Assembly: GCF_018476885.1 (NCBI RefSeq)
Contig: NZ_JAHCVJ010000001.1
Location: 62,001-126,000 of the forward strand
DNA: 64,000 nt
Reading direction: 5' to 3'
DNA from: Geoanaerobacter pelophilus
GTDB taxonomy: Bacteria > Desulfobacterota > Desulfuromonadia > Geobacterales > DSM-12255
Positions 46,804 through 54,331 of this stretch are shown in pieces. How positions within the stretch are numbered: position 1 is the first letter of the stretch; each line of letters starts with the position of its first letter. Under the pieces are notes generated by a model. That model had not been told where the DNA came from. It was given only the letters and a program-made list of their open reading frames with translations, and made no database searches. A program made the position numbers and the translations under genes.

Positions 46804-46908
46804 GCAAGATCAGTCGATTCAAGAGGGTTACCAGCCTATGGGGATTGTATTCCGGCATCCGGCAAAATGCAACCTCTACAGCCTGAAGTATGGTAGCCGG
46901 TAAATCAT

Positions 46909-46937
46909 TTGACACTGGTAACCCCTTGGCCTATTAT
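46909..46937 (+). promoter_or_regulatory. Sigma-70 promoter for terC
   Basis: TTGACA (46909-46914), a 17-base spacer and TATTAT (46932-46937) place the start of transcription near 46944. That rules out any translation start upstream of it and leaves a leader of about 35 bases. Confidence 0.7.
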
Positions 46938-46977
46938 CCGCTGTCGCATCAAACCAATAGGATACGGATATATAAAT

Positions 46978-47901
46978 ATGACAGGCAATGGGCTACTTTG
47001 GCTTGGTTTCGGCGGTATCATGGCGATCATGTTCGCTATTGATATGGGCATATTCAACCGCAAAAGCCACGAAATAAGGTTCCGCGAGGCCTTGGGATGG
47101 ACCATAACCTGGGTGCTGTTGGCGCTGGCGTTCAATGTCTGGATTTATTTCCAAATGGGCTCAACCAAAGCTCTGGAGTTCTTCACCGGCTATCTGATCG
47201 AAGAGTCCCTGTCGGTTGACAACCTCTTCGTTTTCATCATGATCTTCTCCTATTTCCATATTTCCAAATCCCATCAGCCCAAGATCCTGAAATGGGGAAT
47301 CATCGGCGCTCTTCTGATGCGGGCCATCTTCATTTTTGCCGGAATTGGACTCATCGAACGATTTCACTGGATGCTCTACATTTTCGGCGGGATACTCATT
47401 GTCACCGGGTTAAAGATGGCATTCGGCAAGGAAGAGCAGATCGAACCGGAAAAGAACCTGCTCGTGCGGCTGGTCAGGCGGTTCATGCCGATAACCAAAA
47501 GAATTCGCGATGACCGCTTTTTCATAAGAAAACAAGGGATAACGGCCGCCACCCCGCTCTTTCTTACTTTATTGGTGGTTGAATCCAGCGACGTCATTTT
47601 CGCCATTGATTCCATCCCGGCAGTATTGTCAGTGACCCGTGACCCGTTTATCGTTTATACATCAAATGTCTTCGCAATCATGGGGCTGCGCTCCCTTTAC
47701 TACCTGCTGGCACACGTGATGGAGATGTTTGTCTACCTGAAACTCGGCATCTCCTTCATCCTGGCTTTTGTCGGCATAAAGATGATCCTGGTGGACATCT
47801 GGCATGTACCGATACACTTCTCACTGGGGGTTATCGTCGGCGCACTGGCAATAGCGATCCTGACATCGGTCACCATCGGCAAGCAGCATGGCAAGCATTG
47901 A
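46978..47901 (+). CDS. TerC/Alx family membrane protein
   Basis: The 307-residue protein has seven to eight membrane segments with the family's acidic motifs: AIDMGIFNRKSHE, EESLSVDNLFVFIMIFSYF and VESSDVIFAIDSIPA. TerC/Alx proteins are linked to manganese export and to metallation of secreted proteins. The ATG at 46978 follows the mapped promoter; the frame back to 46909 starts inside the -35. No manganese (yybP-ykoY) riboswitch fits in the short leader. Confidence 0.88.
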   Translation: MTGNGLLWLGFGGIMAIMFAIDMGIFNRKSHEIRFREALGWTITWVLLALAFNVWIYFQMGSTKALEFFTGYLIEESLSVDNLFVFIMIFSYFHISKSHQPKILKWGIIGALLMRAIFIFAGIGLIERFHWMLYIFGGILIVTGLKMAFGKEEQIEPEKNLLVRLVRRFMPITKRIRDDRFFIRKQGITAATPLFLTLLVVESSDVIFAIDSIPAVLSVTRDPFIVYTSNVFAIMGLRSLYYLLAHVMEMFVYLKLGISFILAFVGIKMILVDIWHVPIHFSLGVIVGALAIAILTSVTIGKQHGKH

Positions 47902-47930
47902 AGCAGTAACGAGTTCGTCCGTACTTTCTG

Positions 47931-49247
47931 TTACGACTGGTCGGGCTCGCGAGCGAAAGACATCCGAACCCGGCGAATACGCCGGCGTTCCAGCGCTTCA
48001 ACAGTGAACCTCATCTCCCCGAACTCGACACTGTCCCCAACATTTAGCAACCGTCCTGCCTGAGCAAGGACAAATCCGGCAATAGTGGTATAAGAATCCT
48101 CTTCAGGCAATGAAAGATGCAGATGCTGGTTGACATCCCGCACAGTCAGCATCCCGTCAAGCAGATAGGTCTCACCCTCTGTTACTATTTGAGCCTGCGT
48201 TTCCTCATCAAACTCATCGTCAATTTCGCCGACAATTTCTTCGAGGATATCCTCAAGGGTGATTATTCCCTCGATCCCACCGTATTCGTCAACAGCAAAC
48301 GCCAGATGGGTTCGGGCGGACTGCATCTGCCTGAGAGCCACGCTCAGCTGGGCTGTGGCAGGAATGAACATGGGCGGATGAACCAGCTTTTCCAGATCGA
48401 ACGGTTGCTCTATGCTCTGCTCCAGGTATGGTTCAATATCTCTCCGGAATACGACGCCAACGATACTGTCAAGATGCTCCCGATAAACGGGTAACCTCGA
48501 ATACCCCAACTCCCTGAACGCCTTTTTGGTTTCATCCAGTGTGGCGTAGACATCCAATGCGGAGAAAGCATTGCGAGGAACCATCACTTCCATGACTTCC
48601 GCATCGGAGAACTCGAAAATCCCATGCAAAAGTTTCTGCTCTTCCGGCTCCAGATTGCCGCTTTTTTGCGAAGCGTCAATGAGATGCCGGAGTTCATCAA
48701 CTGTGTACACTGAAGCATGGTCAACCGTAGAGTGAAGACCGACCATCCGCACCGTGCGGATGCCTGCCCAGTCCAGAAAGCGTATCGGCCAGCGAAAAAT
48801 CTTCTGGAAAAACCTCATCGGCCAGGCGATAGCCAAAGCAACCTTTTCGGCCCGCTCAAGGGCAAGGGTTTTGGGAGCAAGTTCGCCGAGAACTATATGC
48901 ATTACCGTTATGGCTGTAAAGGCAAGGGTAAAAGAGATCGTATGGCGGGCGGCAACCGAAACAATTCCCCGGAGTGGGACATCCAGGAGACGGGCAAACG
49001 CCGGTTCGCCGATCCAGCCGAGAGCTAGCGATGACATGGTAATCCCGAGCTGGGTGGCAGAGATGTAAATGTTAAGGTTATCTACCAACTCCAGCAAGGT
49101 TTTGGCACGGTTATCCGTCCCCTCCTCGACAATGGTCAAGACCCTCGAACGGCGTACTGCCACGAGTGAAAACTCTGAGGCGACAAAAAAACCGTTTGCC
49201 AGCACAAGCAAAATAACCAGAACAATATAGAGCGCTGTTGAAAACAT
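47931..49247 (-). CDS. HlyC/CorC-type CNNM-CBS membrane protein
   Basis: The 438-residue protein has a DUF21/CNNM membrane domain with three to four segments (about 1-190; ISATQLGITMSSLALGWIGE). Two CBS domains follow (about 205-330; VMVPRNAF, EYGGIEGIITLEDILEEIVG), and then a CorC_HlyC C-terminal domain (about 345-430). Family members are tied to magnesium/cobalt efflux or transport control. Its divergent neighbour is the M-box riboswitch operon, which supports a magnesium theme, though its own upstream region lacks an M-box. Confidence 0.9.
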   Translation of the reverse strand: MFSTALYIVLVILLVLANGFFVASEFSLVAVRRSRVLTIVEEGTDNRAKTLLELVDNLNIYISATQLGITMSSLALGWIGEPAFARLLDVPLRGIVSVAARHTISFTLAFTAITVMHIVLGELAPKTLALERAEKVALAIAWPMRFFQKIFRWPIRFLDWAGIRTVRMVGLHSTVDHASVYTVDELRHLIDASQKSGNLEPEEQKLLHGIFEFSDAEVMEVMVPRNAFSALDVYATLDETKKAFRELGYSRLPVYREHLDSIVGVVFRRDIEPYLEQSIEQPFDLEKLVHPPMFIPATAQLSVALRQMQSARTHLAFAVDEYGGIEGIITLEDILEEIVGEIDDEFDEETQAQIVTEGETYLLDGMLTVRDVNQHLHLSLPEEDSYTTIAGFVLAQAGRLLNVGDSVEFGEMRFTVEALERRRIRRVRMSFAREPDQS

Positions 49248-49355
49248 GATATTGGAGCGTCCTCGTTCGCTGAAGTAAGTTTTACCACCTCAAGGTCACA
49301 TTGTAAACCTTAGCACATACAGCGATTCCGCGCCAAACCCGGACGGGAAATTTGA

Positions 49356-49384
49356 TTGACAAACAAGGGCTTCGGGTCTATAAA
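49356..49384 (+). promoter_or_regulatory. Sigma-70 promoter of the M-box leader
   Basis: TTGACA (49356-49361), a 17-base spacer and TATAAA (49379-49384) stand directly upstream of the riboswitch, so the RNA would start near 49391. The rest of the 49248-49355 space shows nothing further. Confidence 0.75.
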
Positions 49385-49394
49385 ATTTCTAGAA

Positions 49395-49554
49395 TTCCTC
49401 GTTAGGATGAGGCGTTAGCACAAACAGAAGCTACTGCCCAGAAACGTCGAAAGACGCCAATGTGGTAGACCAGGTCTGGCCGGATTAAGGCTTTACTTAA
49501 GGTAGCTGGTGATTACACCTACGTTGTGCTCTGCCGAAACTCGACCAGGGGGAA
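49395..49554 (+). ncRNA. M-box (ykoK) magnesium riboswitch
   Basis: The conserved M-box core is present: GTTAGG..GAGGC (49401-49413), CTACTGCCCAGAAACGTCGA (49431-49450) with AAGACGCCAATG after it, and GATTAAGGCTTTAC (49483-49496). A P1-like stem joins TTCCTC (49395-49400) to GGGGAA (49549-49554). M-box RNAs fold on magnesium and turn expression off. The genes controlled are an MgtE-like protein and an NRAMP-related transporter. Confidence 0.9.
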
Positions 49555-49578
49555 GTCCTGTGCCGCCTTATGCATAAG

Positions 49579-49602
49579 ACCCTTCCCTGTGGAAGGGTTT
49601 TG
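49579..49602 (+). terminator. Attenuator terminator of the M-box leader
   Basis: ACCCTTCC (49579-49586) pairs with GGAAGGGT (49591-49598) around CTGT, followed by TTT. CTTCCC (49582-49587) can instead pair with GGGAAG (49550-49555) of the riboswitch, giving an antiterminator that competes with both P1 and the terminator. Confidence 0.8.
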
Positions 49603-49620
49603 TCGTTATTGGGGGGCAAT

Positions 49621-50892
49621 ATGAATGTTATTATTGGTGAACTGTTCATCAGTTCCCTGCTTGGCAAAAACGCCATAAATGATCTGGGGCAGGATATTGG
49701 TAAACTCATCGACCTGGTGATGGTCCCGGGTGAAACCTTTCCCATAGTATCCCACATCATCCTAAAAAACAGGCGGGGACTCTGTTCAGCATCATGGGAA
49801 CAGATATCGCTCTTCAACCGGGCCGTAATCTCAGTCTCCATGGAAACAGCCGACTCACTCCCTCTCCATACAGACGCAGATGGTGAAATTTTCATCAAGC
49901 GCGATATCCTCGACAAGCAAATAGTCGATGTGGATGGCGCCAAGGTTGTGCGAGTCAACGACGTCAAGCTCGGTCGCTTTAATGACTTGCTCTGTATTTT
50001 TTCGGTCGACATCGGCTTTCGCGGCCTGTTGAGACGTTTGGGATATGAGCGGTTCGGTGACTCAATCGCCGGCATCCTCAAGCAACAGATTCCGGACAAC
50101 GAAATCAGTTGGCAGTTTGTGCAACCTTTGGAAATGCATACTTCCAGGTTGGCCCTGACTGTTGCCAGGGACCAGATGAAGGAACTCCACCCGGCTGACC
50201 TGGCAGACATCATCGAGCAGATTCCGGTAACCAATATCCAGACAGTGCTCAACACCATAGACTCTGAAACTGCCGGCGATACGCTCTACGAACTGGAGCC
50301 TGAGTTCAGGACCAAGCTCATTGAGCAACTTGGCAGCGAACAGGCCTCAGACATTCTTGAGGAGATGGCCCCAGACGAGGCTGCCGACGTCCTGGCCGAC
50401 CTCCCTGAAGAAAAAGCTCAGGAACTACTGGGACTGATGGAAGCTGACGAAGCCGAAGAGATCCAGGAGTTGATGGAACATGAGGAAGACTCCGCCGGCG
50501 GCTTCATGAACTCCGAGTTTCTCTCAATCGCCGGCGACATGACCATTGAAGATGCCCTTCGTCAGGTTCGGCTGGTAGCGCCGGATATCGACACCGTCTA
50601 TTATGCCTATGTCCTTGATGATGAAGACAGGCTCGAGGGGGTTGTCAGCCTCAAAGATCTCCTGGTTACCCCGGCCAACACGGTCATATCTGAACTTATG
50701 GAAGACAACCTGAAAACAGTACAGGTCAACTCCGAACCGGAAGAGATCTATCATCTGATGACTAAATACAATTTGCTGGCAATACCGGTATTGGATGAAG
50801 AAGGCAGGATGGCCGGGATCGTCACGGTTGACGACATATTACAACACTTCCTGCCACACCTCGTACGTCGCAAGCGCCACATGTATCATTGA
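49621..50892 (+). CDS. Soluble MgtE-like protein (PRC-type N-domain, MgtE_N, CBS pair) lacking the channel domain
   Basis: The 423-residue protein begins with a PRC-barrel-like region (about 1-160) and then the MgtE N-terminal domain (165-285; LHPADLADIIEQIP). A CBS pair follows (about 290-415; YVLDDEDRLEGVVSLKDL and VLDEEGRMAGIVTVDDIL). True MgtE ends in a five-helix magnesium channel; here the frame stops after the CBS pair and no membrane segment exists. The MgtE cytosolic part senses magnesium, so this is probably the gate or sensor for the NRAMP-type transporter encoded 12 bp downstream. A GGGGGG site precedes the ATG. Confidence 0.85.
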   Translation: MNVIIGELFISSLLGKNAINDLGQDIGKLIDLVMVPGETFPIVSHIILKNRRGLCSASWEQISLFNRAVISVSMETADSLPLHTDADGEIFIKRDILDKQIVDVDGAKVVRVNDVKLGRFNDLLCIFSVDIGFRGLLRRLGYERFGDSIAGILKQQIPDNEISWQFVQPLEMHTSRLALTVARDQMKELHPADLADIIEQIPVTNIQTVLNTIDSETAGDTLYELEPEFRTKLIEQLGSEQASDILEEMAPDEAADVLADLPEEKAQELLGLMEADEAEEIQELMEHEEDSAGGFMNSEFLSIAGDMTIEDALRQVRLVAPDIDTVYYAYVLDDEDRLEGVVSLKDLLVTPANTVISELMEDNLKTVQVNSEPEEIYHLMTKYNLLAIPVLDEEGRMAGIVTVDDILQHFLPHLVRRKRHMYH

Positions 50893-50904
50893 TCAGGAGC
50901 AGCC

Positions 50905-52200
50905 ATGTTTACCGGTATCAGTTTGATGAAATTCATAAAACCACTGGGCCAGGTCAACAGAAAGAACATCTTACTGTTCCTTGCCATTCTGGGACCTGGA
51001 ATAATAACCGCCAACGTCGACAACGACGCCGGTGGAGTAACCACCTATTCTCTGGCAGGCGCGCACTTCGGTAACTCCATCCTCTGGGTAATGATACCGA
51101 CAATGATTGCCCTGGTGGTGATCCAGGAGATGTGTGCCAGAATGGGAGCAGTTACCGGCAAAGGGTTGTCGGACCTGATCCGTGAATCGTTCGGCGTCAA
51201 GGTAACTTTTTACGTTATGGTCGCCCTGCTGCTCACCAACCTTGGCAATTCGGTTTCAGAATTTGCCGGCATTGCCGCCAGTTTAGAGATTTTCGGCATC
51301 AGCAAATACATTTCTGTACCAGCTGCCGGCCTTCTAGTTTGGCTTCTTATTGTGAAGGGCTCATATAAGCTCGTAGAAAAGGTCTTCCTGATCGCCTGCA
51401 CGGTTTATATAGCTTACCCGATCGCAGCCTTCATGGCCAAGCCCAACTGGGGAACCATCATTACAGCTACCGTTGTGCCCACCCTTAATACCGACAGCGC
51501 CTACCTGATGACCATCATCGGCGTGGTCGGCACTACCATTGCGCCCTGGATGCAGTTCTATCAACAGGCCGCAGTCGTTGAAAAAGGGATTACCATTGAG
51601 CAGTACAGTTTTTCCCGCCTCGATGTCTTCGTCGGCTGTATCATGGCAATAGTTGTTGCCTTTTTTATTGTTGTTGCCTGCTCTTCGACCATTCACACCC
51701 AAGGTCTCAAAATCGAGACTGCTGCTGACGCGGCATTGGCGCTGAAGCCCCTTGTGGGGCAATATGCCTCGACGCTTTTTGCCTTCGGGCTTTTCAATGC
51801 ATCCCTGTTTGCGGCCTGCATCCTGCCGCTATCAACCTCTTACTATGTCTGCGAAGGCATGGGCTGGGAATCGGGTATCGACAGAAACTTCAAGGAAGCT
51901 CCTCAGTTTTTCTGGTTATTTACGATTATTATTATTCTCAGTGCGGCACTGATCCTTATCCCCAATGCCCCGCTTATTAAAATCATGTTCCTGTCTCAAG
52001 TTGTCAACGGCATCATGCTTCCATTTGTCCTTGTCTTCATGCTCATCCTGATAAACAACAAGCGGCTCATGGGTCGTCACTGCAACGGGCCGGTTTTCAA
52101 TATTATCGCTTGGATGACCGCCATAATAACCATTCTGCTAACCCTCCTCATGACTCTGGATATGATATATCCCGGCAGCGTCGCTAAAATAATCTCGTGA
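50905..52200 (+). CDS. NRAMP-related divalent metal transporter, probable magnesium type
   Basis: The 431-residue protein has eleven membrane segments of the NRAMP/SLC11 fold. The usual DPGN metal motif in helix 1 is changed to DNDAGG (39-44). The helix-6 motif that normally contributes a methionine sulfur (A..MPHN) is TIAPWMQ (211-217), with alanine in the methionine place. NRAMP-related magnesium transporters (NRMT) show such losses of the soft sulfur ligand. With the M-box upstream and the MgtE-like partner, magnesium uptake is the best call. AGGAG lies six bases before the ATG. Confidence 0.88.
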   Translation: MFTGISLMKFIKPLGQVNRKNILLFLAILGPGIITANVDNDAGGVTTYSLAGAHFGNSILWVMIPTMIALVVIQEMCARMGAVTGKGLSDLIRESFGVKVTFYVMVALLLTNLGNSVSEFAGIAASLEIFGISKYISVPAAGLLVWLLIVKGSYKLVEKVFLIACTVYIAYPIAAFMAKPNWGTIITATVVPTLNTDSAYLMTIIGVVGTTIAPWMQFYQQAAVVEKGITIEQYSFSRLDVFVGCIMAIVVAFFIVVACSSTIHTQGLKIETAADAALALKPLVGQYASTLFAFGLFNASLFAACILPLSTSYYVCEGMGWESGIDRNFKEAPQFFWLFTIIIILSAALILIPNAPLIKIMFLSQVVNGIMLPFVLVFMLILINNKRLMGRHCNGPVFNIIAWMTAIITILLTLLMTLDMIYPGSVAKIIS

Positions 52201-52255
52201 CGCTCAAGTAATGCTCGACCTGGTCGATACGGTTATCAAAAGCGAGAAAACTCTC

Positions 52256-52283
52256 TTGACAGATTTTCCCCAATAGCTATACT
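52256..52283 (+). promoter_or_regulatory. Sigma-70 promoter of the 6S RNA gene
   Basis: TTGACA (52256-52261), a 16-base spacer and TATACT (52278-52283) lie just ahead of the structured RNA. Confidence 0.7.
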
Positions 52284-52289
52284 TAAATC

Positions 52290-52490
52290 AGATGAATGAT
52301 CTTTAACAATATGCTCTGGGCTGCAGGTAAGACAAGTTAAGGAACCTGACTATTAATGTCGTGAACAGGCTCAAGTCCAGACGTGGTGTGCATGCCCTCA
52401 ATCAACAGGGAAGCCTGAAACGTCTTCTCGGGCAAAGATAGAACCCTGGTCAGTGACTTAATCAGCTACGGCAAACTGGAGCGTAAATGC
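52290..52490 (+). ncRNA. ssrS: 6S RNA
   Basis: The stretch 52379-52428 follows E. coli 6S around its apical hairpin: GGTGTGCATGCCC, a loop, AGGGAAGCCTGAAAC. AGACGT (52379-52384) pairs with ACGTCT (52410-52415), and CCCT with AGGG within. TATGCTC (52310-52316) pairs with GAGCGTA (52479-52485) to close the molecule, giving about 176 nt inside the closing stem. 6S RNA mimics an open promoter and holds sigma-70 RNA polymerase in slow growth. It has its own promoter and a strong terminator. End positions are estimates. Confidence 0.8.
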
Positions 52491-52491
52491 A

Positions 52492-52519
52492 AAAACCCGG
52501 TCCCAAGACCGGGTTTTTT
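52492..52519. terminator. Shared bidirectional terminator after 6S RNA
   Basis: CCCGGTC (52496-52502) and GACCGGG (52507-52513) form a strong stem with a CCAA loop, followed by six T on the plus strand and a T-run on the minus strand. It ends 6S RNA and the convergent DUF4124 gene. Confidence 0.88.
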
Positions 52520-52555
52520 CTGTTTAATCTACTAAGATTTGGATTGATATTCCTC

Positions 52556-53101
52556 TTACCTCAAGTCTTGAGGAACCCCGGCCTTGTTGGCCTGGTCGGT
52601 TAATGACTCAAAACGTTTTCTCGCAGCACCTTCCTGCTCCTCAAGGAGTTTCCTGGTATTTTCAAGAGACTTGTACTCGGAACGCGACATTGAGCCGCTA
52701 TTGCTAAGTCTGGCATTTATCGCATCCAACTGATCTTTGTAAGATCTGAGGTCTGCCTTCAGCTTGCCAAATTCGTTAAACCAATAGCTTTCCTCTTTCC
52801 CGCCGAAAAGCTGCTTTTTTTCAGCTTTTGCCGGAGTTGTCGCCCCGCTGCCTCCCTTCAGGTTTACTGGAGGTTCAACTACAGCTTTTGTCCCTTGAGT
52901 ATCCGCAACCGGTGCAGCGGAGTCGTCAGGCTGGTCCGATTCAACCTTTTTTGCCTTATTCCGGTATTTTTTCGGTATTTTCCCATAATCTTCGGTAAAG
53001 GCAGTAACACCTTGCTCATCTTCCCACATGTAAACGGCGCACGAAGCATCAACAGCAACCAAGAGTGCAAGAACCAACGTTGAAGCTAGCAGAATTCTCA
53101 T
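52556..53101 (-). CDS. DUF4124-domain exported protein
   Basis: The 181-residue protein has a signal peptide (about 1-21, LVLALLVAVDASC). A DUF4124 module follows (VYMWEDEQGVTAFTEDYG), then a disordered Ala/Pro/Lys linker and a C-terminal coiled coil (about 115-175). A cysteine near residue 21 could instead be a lipobox. DUF4124 modules are found on periplasmic proteins, including the transglycosylase at 25262-25864 here; their job is not established. It is downstream of tlyA and the HIT gene. Confidence 0.82.
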   Translation of the reverse strand: MRILLASTLVLALLVAVDASCAVYMWEDEQGVTAFTEDYGKIPKKYRNKAKKVESDQPDDSAAPVADTQGTKAVVEPPVNLKGGSGATTPAKAEKKQLFGGKEESYWFNEFGKLKADLRSYKDQLDAINARLSNSGSMSRSEYKSLENTRKLLEEQEGAARKRFESLTDQANKAGVPQDLR

Positions 53102-53127
53102 GATGTTCCCCTTCTTCGATATTTATC

Positions 53128-53472
53128 CTACCCCGGAGGCCAGATAAAGTCTCTTCCGGCAAGCAGATGAAAATGGATATGAAATACCGACTGACCAGCA
53201 CCGGCATTGTTATTATTAACAACTCGGAACCCTTTTTCAGCAAAACCCTTTTCGCGGGCAATCGCTGCAGCTACCTGAAAGACATGGCCGACTAGTTCAC
53301 AGTCTGTCGGCAACATATCCAAAGCGTTCACAAAGTGCTTTCTCGGAATAATCAACAAGTGTACCGGTGCCGCAGGCGAAATATCTTCAATAACAACAAC
53401 CCTGTCATCCTCAAACACCTTCTTGGCAGGGATCTCACCATTTATTATTTTGCAGAAGATGCAATCTCTCAT
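53128..53472 (-). CDS. HIT family (histidine triad) nucleotide-binding protein
   Basis: The 114-residue protein has CIFCKIINGEIP at the N-terminus and the triad HIHFH (H98, H100, H102) with GAGQSVFHIHFHLLAGR. HIT (HinT-like) proteins hydrolyse AMP-lysine or related nucleotidyl substrates. The ATG follows the tlyA stop without a gap. Confidence 0.92.
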   Translation of the reverse strand: MRDCIFCKIINGEIPAKKVFEDDRVVVIEDISPAAPVHLLIIPRKHFVNALDMLPTDCELVGHVFQVAAAIAREKGFAEKGFRVVNNNNAGAGQSVFHIHFHLLAGRDFIWPPG

Positions 53473-54228
53473 TCACTCCCCCTCTTGATCGGATTTACCT
53501 AAATAGATAAGAAACTCGCGGTTGCCTTTTGGACCTGTGATTGGCGATTCGACAACCCCTTTAACCTTAAGACCCAGCTCGCCAGCCAGGGATTTAACCT
53601 TGTCCACAACCTCCTGATGCTTGCTTTCGTCTCTTACCACCCCACCCTTCCCCACTTCACCGCGGCCAACCTCGAACTGCGGTTTTATAAGGGCAATAAT
53701 AGTTGCCAACGGCTTGATAAGAATTATAACGTGCGGAAGGATCTTGTCGAGCGAGATGAAAGAAGCATCAATCACTGCGATATCCGGGATTTCATCAAGA
53801 ATGGCGGGTTCAAGGTAACGGATATTGGTTTTTTCCAGGTTTATTACACGCTCATCCTGGCGCAACTTCCAGGCAAGCTGCCCATACCCGACATCTACTG
53901 CGTAGACCTTTCCAGCTCCCCTTTGCAGCAGGCAATCAGTGAAACCTCCAGTAGATGCGCCGACATCGATGACAATCTTTCCCGTAACATCAATAGCGAA
54001 TTGATCAAGCGCCTTCTGCAGCTTCAAACCACCGCGACTGACATACGGGTGGTCTTCACCTTTCAGACGGATGACAGCGTCGGGAAGAACCTGTTCACCG
54101 GCCTTGACGGCAGCATGATCACCGACAATCACCATTCCGGCCATAATCAGGGCCCTGGCACGCTCCCTGGACGGCACGAGCCCCTGTTCCACAAGGACCT
54201 TGTCAAGCCGTTCCTTTGCCTGTTTCAT
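53473..54228 (-). CDS. tlyA: TlyA family rRNA methyltransferase / hemolysin-like protein
   Basis: The 251-residue protein has an S4 RNA-binding domain at the N-terminus (RLDKVLVEQGLVPSRERARA) and an FtsJ-like methyltransferase domain. That domain carries VIDVGASTGGFTDCLLQRGA as the AdoMet-binding motif I and IALIKPQFEVGRGEVGKGG near the end. TlyA proteins 2'-O-methylate ribosomal RNA. It is the first gene of a short operon with the HIT protein and the DUF4124 protein. Confidence 0.9.
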   Translation of the reverse strand: MKQAKERLDKVLVEQGLVPSRERARALIMAGMVIVGDHAAVKAGEQVLPDAVIRLKGEDHPYVSRGGLKLQKALDQFAIDVTGKIVIDVGASTGGFTDCLLQRGAGKVYAVDVGYGQLAWKLRQDERVINLEKTNIRYLEPAILDEIPDIAVIDASFISLDKILPHVIILIKPLATIIALIKPQFEVGRGEVGKGGVVRDESKHQEVVDKVKSLAGELGLKVKGVVESPITGPKGNREFLIYLGKSDQEGE

Positions 54229-54257
54229 TCAGTGCCTCGGACAACCATTAAGAATTA

Positions 54258-54286
54258 TTGACTCTTTCCATGTACTGTATTAAATT
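54258..54286 (+). promoter_or_regulatory. Weak candidate promoter for the coiled-coil protein
   Basis: TTGACT (54258-54263), a 17-base spacer and TAAATT (54281-54286) lie in the divergent space 46 bases before the gene. The -10 is poor. Confidence 0.3.
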
Positions 54287-54331
54287 ACCTCAACTTGAGC
54301 CAAATCTGATCGATAATTACCACACTACGCC

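Noticed and set aside
46909-46977. Upstream start for terC at 46909
   Set aside because: It begins inside the -35 element of a strong promoter, so it could not be in the transcript.
46938-46977. Manganese (yybP-ykoY) riboswitch upstream of terC
   Set aside because: The leader of about 35 bases is too short for that RNA.
53617-54261. A 214-residue plus-strand frame across tlyA
   Set aside because: It lies wholly opposite the well-supported tlyA gene and shows no domain or ribosome site.
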